In this document: in pieces, positions 31,055 through 34,201 of the stretch
How the letters are laid out: each line of letters begins with the position of its first letter
Numbering within the stretch: position 1 is the stretch's first letter
Assembly: GCF_024199905.1 (NCBI RefSeq)
Contig: NZ_JANAFB010000032.1
Span: 1-34,201 of the forward strand
Length of the DNA stretch: 34,201 bases
Direction of reading: 5' to 3'
DNA from: Rothia santali
GTDB lineage: Bacteria; Actinomycetota; Actinomycetes; Actinomycetales; Micrococcaceae
Translations under genes and position numbers: made by a program
Notes under the pieces: model-generated
The model's database searches: none
Told to the model about the DNA's origin: nothing
What the model saw: the letters and a program-made list of their open reading frames with translations, nothing else

Positions 31055-32566
31055 TCAGCTCTCGAGGCGGGTGGCGGAGTCGACCAGGGCGCGCTCGCGC
31101 GGGTCGCGGACGGCGCCGGACAGGCCGGTGGCCTCGCCCTGGATGACGCGCTCGTGCAGCAGCGGGATCGCGGCGTCGGTCTCCAGGATGACGCGCTCGG
31201 CGGCCATGATGGCGCGGCGGCGCTCCTCGCCCACGGGCGCCTCGGAGGCGCGACGCAGGGCCTCGTCCACCGCGGGGTCCTGGATCTGGGAGAGGTTGAA
31301 GGAGCCCTCCGAGCTGAAGTCGGAGACCATGTAGGCCACCGGGTCCCCGGAGTCGAGGATGGTCGCGCGGGAGAGGATGAAGATGTCGAACGCCCCGGCG
31401 AGCGCGTCCTCCTCGATGTTGGCGTACTCGCGGATGTCCTGCCGGACCTCGAAGCCGCGCTCCTTCAGCGCGTTCTCCAGGGCCACGGCCACCTCGGGAA
31501 GCTCCGAGCGGTCGGTGAACGTGCCGATCGTGATCGACTGCCCGGAGGGCGTCCCCGCCGCCCGGTAGGAGGGGGTCTCGCGCAGCTCCGCGGCCCACGG
31601 GACGGCCGGGCCCAGCAGGCCCGCGGCGACGTCGGCGTGGCCCTCGTAGACGCTCTCCACCAGACCCTCGCGGTCCACCGCCTCGCGCACCACCGCGCGC
31701 AGGGCGGGGTCCGAGAAGGTCTCCGAGGTGACGTTGAGGTACAGGGTGTTGGTGCGCGGCATGGGCACCTCGTGGATCAGCTCCTGGTCCAGGAGGGCCA
31801 CCTGCGAGACCGGGACGGCCTCGACCAGCTGGGCCTCGCCGGTGCGCAGGGCCGCGCCGCGGGCGGTGCCGTCGGGCACGAAGCTTACGTCGATCCCGTC
31901 CGCCGCGGCGCGCTCGCCCCAGTAGTCCTCGTAGCGCTGGAGCGTCGCCGAGGTGGTGCCGTTGAGCTCGGTCAGCTCGAAGGCCCCGGTGCCGCGGCCG
32001 ATCGGGCTCACGGTGGATCCGGCGTAGGCCTCCGGGCTCAGGATGACCAGCTGCGGGCTGGAGAGGCGGCCGGGGACCAGGGGGTCGACGTCGGCGGTGC
32101 GCACCTGCACGGTCTGCGGGTCCAGCTCCTCGACCTCCATCTCGACGCCGTCCAGGATGCGCGGCTTGGGCGAGGCGGCGATCGCGGCGCGCAGGGCGGT
32201 GACGACGGCCGCGGCGTCGAGGAGCGCGCCGTCGTGGAAGGTCACCCCGTCGCGCAGCGTGAAGCGCCAGGTGTTCCCGTCGGTCTGCTCCCACGAGGTG
32301 GCCAGGAGGGGCTCCGGGTCGCCGTTCTCGTCGAGCAGGATCAGGGGCTCGGCGGCGGACCAGCGGGAGAGCTTGAAGGCGTCGTCGCTGAAGGGGGTCA
32401 GGGCGCTGCGCGGGGGCTGGAGCATCGCGAGCTTGATGCGGCCCGTCGCGTCCGCGGTCCCGGCGCCCTGCGAGCCGCCCGCGCAGGCGCTGAGGCCCAC
32501 CAGCAGGGGCGCGCTGGCCAGGGCGGTGAGGAGGGTGCGTCGCCTAACGACGTGCTGGGTTGTCAT
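31055..32566 (-). CDS. ABC transporter substrate-binding lipoprotein, family 5 (peptide/nickel type)
   Basis: The 503-residue protein has a signal peptide with twin Arg ([11 protein letters not shown], possibly Tat) and lipobox LSAC, lipidated at Cys28. The mature part is SBP_bac_5: PLLATSWEQTDGNTWRFTLR and DGVTFHDGALLDAAAV, the family core, followed by PIGRGTGAFELTELN (usually GTGPY/F) and LYLNVTSETFSDPALR. These proteins bind peptides, nickel, heme or metallophore chelates; the ligand is not readable from sequence. ATG 32566 is preceded by AAAGGAA and lies 23 bases inside the MFS gene. It is the binding component for the fused permease that follows. Confidence 0.93.
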   Translation of the reverse strand: MTTQHVVRRRTLLTALASAPLLVGLSACAGGSQGAGTADATGRIKLAMLQPPRSALTPFSDDAFKLSRWSAAEPLILLDENGDPEPLLATSWEQTDGNTWRFTLRDGVTFHDGALLDAAAVVTALRAAIAASPKPRILDGVEMEVEELDPQTVQVRTADVDPLVPGRLSSPQLVILSPEAYAGSTVSPIGRGTGAFELTELNGTTSATLQRYEDYWGERAAADGIDVSFVPDGTARGAALRTGEAQLVEAVPVSQVALLDQELIHEVPMPRTNTLYLNVTSETFSDPALRAVVREAVDREGLVESVYEGHADVAAGLLGPAVPWAAELRETPSYRAAGTPSGQSITIGTFTDRSELPEVAVALENALKERGFEVRQDIREYANIEEDALAGAFDIFILSRATILDSGDPVAYMVSDFSSEGSFNLSQIQDPAVDEALRRASEAPVGEERRRAIMAAERVILETDAAIPLLHERVIQGEATGLSGAVRDPRERALVDSATRLES

Positions 32567-33812
32567 GGGGTTCCTTTCCGGTGGCGGCGCCGGCCCCCTC
32601 GGGGGCGGGATCCGCGGGGTGGGAGTGGTCTCGGGAGAGCAGGAGGCGCAGGCCGATGGCTCCGGCGGCCGGCACCGCGGCGAGCGCGAGCCAGCCGGTC
32701 GCCGGGACGCCGTCGGGCCCCGGGTCCAGGAGCGGGCCGATCAGGGCGTTGCCAGCGAGCACCGCGATCCCCCCGCACGTGGCGAGCAGGCCGTGGCAGG
32801 CGCCGGGCGGGTTCCCGCCGGCGAGCTCGGCGACGGCGGCGAGCGCGGTGGGCGCGGCGATCATGTGCCCCGCCACGAGCACGAGCGCCGCGGCGACGAC
32901 GGCCGCGGCCGGGGGTGCGCCCAGGGCGCGGGCGGCGGGCACCGCGAGCATCGAGGCCGCCATGACGAGGAAGCCGAGCGGGATGACCGCGGCGAGCGGG
33001 CAGGCGCCGATCCAGCGGGTCACGGGGATCTGCAGCGTCGCGACCGCGAGCGAGGCGGCGGCGAACATCACGGCCGTGGCGGTCACCGCCCCGGTACTCG
33101 CGGAGAGCTCGAGCGGCATCGCGAAGTAGAGCTGGTTCCAGGTGAACAGGCACCCGGCGTAGAGGGCCGCGAAGGCGAGGAAGCGCCGGTCGGCGAGCAT
33201 CGGCCGCCAGCTCCCGGTGGGGCGCCCGAGGGCCGCGCGGCGGGGCATGGCCAGGCCCAGGAGCACCCCGAGCGCCAGGAACAGCCCGGCGCTGAGCAGG
33301 CACACGGCGAGGAAGGAGGCGCCCAGCAGCAGCCCGCCCAGGGCCGGCCCGAGCAGCGCCCCGACCTCCCCCACCGCGGCGAAGCGGGCGAACCACGCGC
33401 GCCGGCCGGGCCCCTCGCGGTCCTCCCCGGCGGCCCGGCTGAGGGTCGCCTCGAAGGCGGGCGAGAACAGGGCCCCGCCGAGGCCGGTGAGGACGGCGGC
33501 CGCGAGGAGGGCGGGCAGGCTCTGCCCCGTCCCGAGCAGGACGAAGCCGACGACGCGGACCCCGCACCCGGCCAGGCCGAGCGCGCGCGGCCCGAAGCGG
33601 TCCGCGAGGGCGCCGCCGACCACGAAGAGCCCCTGCTGCGCGGCGGTGCGGGCGCCGAGGACGACGCCGACCAGCGCCGCCGACAGCCCCATCCCGCTCG
33701 CGAGGTGGTCGGCCAGGAACGGCACCACGGCGAAGAACCCGAGGTTGGCCGCGGCCTGGGCGGACACGACGCTCCAGCCGACCGTGCGGGGTGCGGCCGC
33801 CCGCCTACGCAT
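32544..33812 (-). CDS. MFS transporter (DHA1-like, possible metallophore or drug exporter)
   Basis: The 422-residue protein has 12 predicted membrane helices. The N-terminal half carries [20 protein letters not shown], the motif-A loop (GxxaDRxGxRxxl), and [20 protein letters not shown] resembling MdtH-type transporters. The C-terminal tail is polar. It overlaps the ATPase gene by 8 bases and the substrate-binding protein gene by 23, so it is embedded in an ABC-importer operon. An exporter inside an ABC-importer operon recalls the staphylococcal cnt locus, where MFS CntE exports staphylopine and CntABCDF import its metal complex. Function in this organism is inference; efflux of another compound is possible. 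Confidence 0.85.
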   Translation of the reverse strand: MRRRAAAPRTVGWSVVSAQAAANLGFFAVVPFLADHLASGMGLSAALVGVVLGARTAAQQGLFVVGGALADRFGPRALGLAGCGVRVVGFVLLGTGQSLPALLAAAVLTGLGGALFSPAFEATLSRAAGEDREGPGRRAWFARFAAVGEVGALLGPALGGLLLGASFLAVCLLSAGLFLALGVLLGLAMPRRAALGRPTGSWRPMLADRRFLAFAALYAGCLFTWNQLYFAMPLELSASTGAVTATAVMFAAASLAVATLQIPVTRWIGACPLAAVIPLGFLVMAASMLAVPAARALGAPPAAAVVAAALVLVAGHMIAAPTALAAVAELAGGNPPGACHGLLATCGGIAVLAGNALIGPLLDPGPDGVPATGWLALAAVPAAGAIGLRLLLSRDHSHPADPAPEGAGAATGKEPHDNPARR

Positions 33813-34201
33813 GGGCCGCGGCCTTCCCCGCGGCGGTGCTCAGCAGCCGCGCGCCGGCCGCGGAGGAGGGGGCGCGGAACAGCTCCAGGACCGGCCGGTC
33901 CTCGACGATGCGGCCCGCGTCCACCACGACCGCGCGGTCGCAGAGGGCCAGGACGGACTCGAGGTCGTGGGAGACCATCAGCAGGCCGGTCCGGCGGGTC
34001 GCGGCCCCGTCGCGCGGGTCCGCGAGGACGGAGCGGAACAGCTCGATCATCCGCTGCCTCAGGTCGGGGTCCAGGCCGCTCAGGGGCTCGTCGGCGACCA
34101 GCAGGCGGGGCGAGGTCGCCAGCGCGCGGGCGATCGCGACGCGCTGGCACTGGCCCCCGGAGAGCTGATGCGGGCGGCGGTCCCAGCGGTCGGCCTCCAG
34201 G
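33805..34201 (-). CDS. ABC transporter ATP-binding protein, N-terminus beyond window
   Basis: The visible C-terminal 131 residues contain the ABC signature LSGGQ (in [18 protein letters not shown]), Walker [14 protein letters not shown] and the switch His in [11 protein letters not shown]. Walker A lies outside the window. Frame is fixed by the TAG at 33805-33807, which overlaps the MFS start by 8 bases. This is the energy component, closest to the OppD/OppF or NikD/NikE class. The class normally has two ATPases or one fused ATPase; whether a second domain or gene lies upstream cannot be seen. Its position as the first visible gene suggests the operon promoter is upstream of this window. Confidence 0.9.
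   Translation of the reverse strand, partial: LEADRWDRRPHQLSGGQCQRVAIARALATSPRLLVADEPLSGLDPDLRQRMIELFRSVLADPRDGAATRRTGLLMVSHDLESVLALCDRAVVVDAGRIVEDRPVLELFRAPSSAAGARLLSTAAGKAAAHA

Noticed and set aside
29328-32294. 988-codon minus-strand frame covering the permease and binding-protein region
   Set aside because: Only its last 230 or so residues are real (the OppC half). The rest is the binding protein and OppB genes read in a wrong frame, giving Arg/Gly/Pro-rich sequence.
1-34201. CRISPR arrays, tRNA or rRNA genes, insertion sequences, prophage
   Set aside because: No regular repeat-spacer array, no tRNA cloverleaf, no rRNA and no transposase or integrase were recognised. The tandem repeats at 9801-9832 and 22868-22960 lack unique spacers.

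Overview
This is a very GC-rich (roughly 70% or more) actinobacterial chromosome segment. The block ppa / dacB / zinc metalloprotease / tilS / hpt / ftsH / folE / folP / folB / folK / DUF3180 / PH-domain protein is a recognisable actinobacterial neighbourhood. Gene content (LGFP-repeat subtilisin, GH15 trehalase-type enzyme, sucrose-type GH32 locus) and composition suggest a member of Micrococcales, perhaps Micrococcaceae. That placement is inference, since no rRNA or phylogenetic marker comparison was possible.

Region 1 (1-9681, minus strand) is a long housekeeping operon. It runs from a DUF2342-type zinc metalloprotease through tilS (tRNA-Ile lysidine synthetase), hpt (purine salvage), ftsH (membrane AAA protease) and folE-folP-folB-folK (tetrahydropterin/folate synthesis) to a DUF3180 membrane protein and two bacterial PH-domain membrane proteins. 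Many junctions overlap by 1-10 bases. tilS carries two apparent single-base deletions.

Region 2 (9829-16202) separates the metalloprotease from dacB/ppa and looks like an insertion into the conserved order. It holds a secreted subtilisin with C-terminal LGFP repeats, a divergent G6PD-family protein lacking two substrate-binding lysines, a GH15 glucosidase/trehalase transcribed divergently from it across only 39 bp, and a two-gene operon of small proteins (DUF2945 plus a 108-aa protein).

Region 3 (16461-19256) has dacB (PBP4-type carboxypeptidase) divergent from ppa, then cspA with a long leader and a good intrinsic terminator. Region 4 (19271-25034) is metabolic and accessory: a macrodomain protein, an acyl-CoA synthetase, a butanediol-dehydrogenase-like enzyme without structural zinc cysteines, a nitronate-monooxygenase-like enzyme, and a Gp49/HigB-type toxin with a downstream XRE antitoxin that has its own promoter/operator.

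Region 5 (25161-29239) is a self-contained sucrose-type utilisation cassette: GH32 hydrolase, oligosaccharide:H+ symporter, and a divergent LacI regulator with a clear 20-bp palindromic operator next to a good promoter. Region 6 (29240-34201, minus strand, 5' end outside the window) is an ABC importer operon: ATPase (partial), MFS transporter, family-5 substrate-binding lipoprotein, and a fused OppB-OppC permease with one apparent frameshift. The ABC importer plus MFS arrangement resembles nickel/opine-metallophore (Cnt-like) loci.

Three apparent frameshifts (two in tilS, one in the permease) are each repaired by adding one G/C in a short G/C run, and the repaired lengths are exact multiples of three. 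This points to consensus sequencing errors rather than gene decay. No rRNA, tRNA, insertion sequence, prophage or CRISPR array was recognised.
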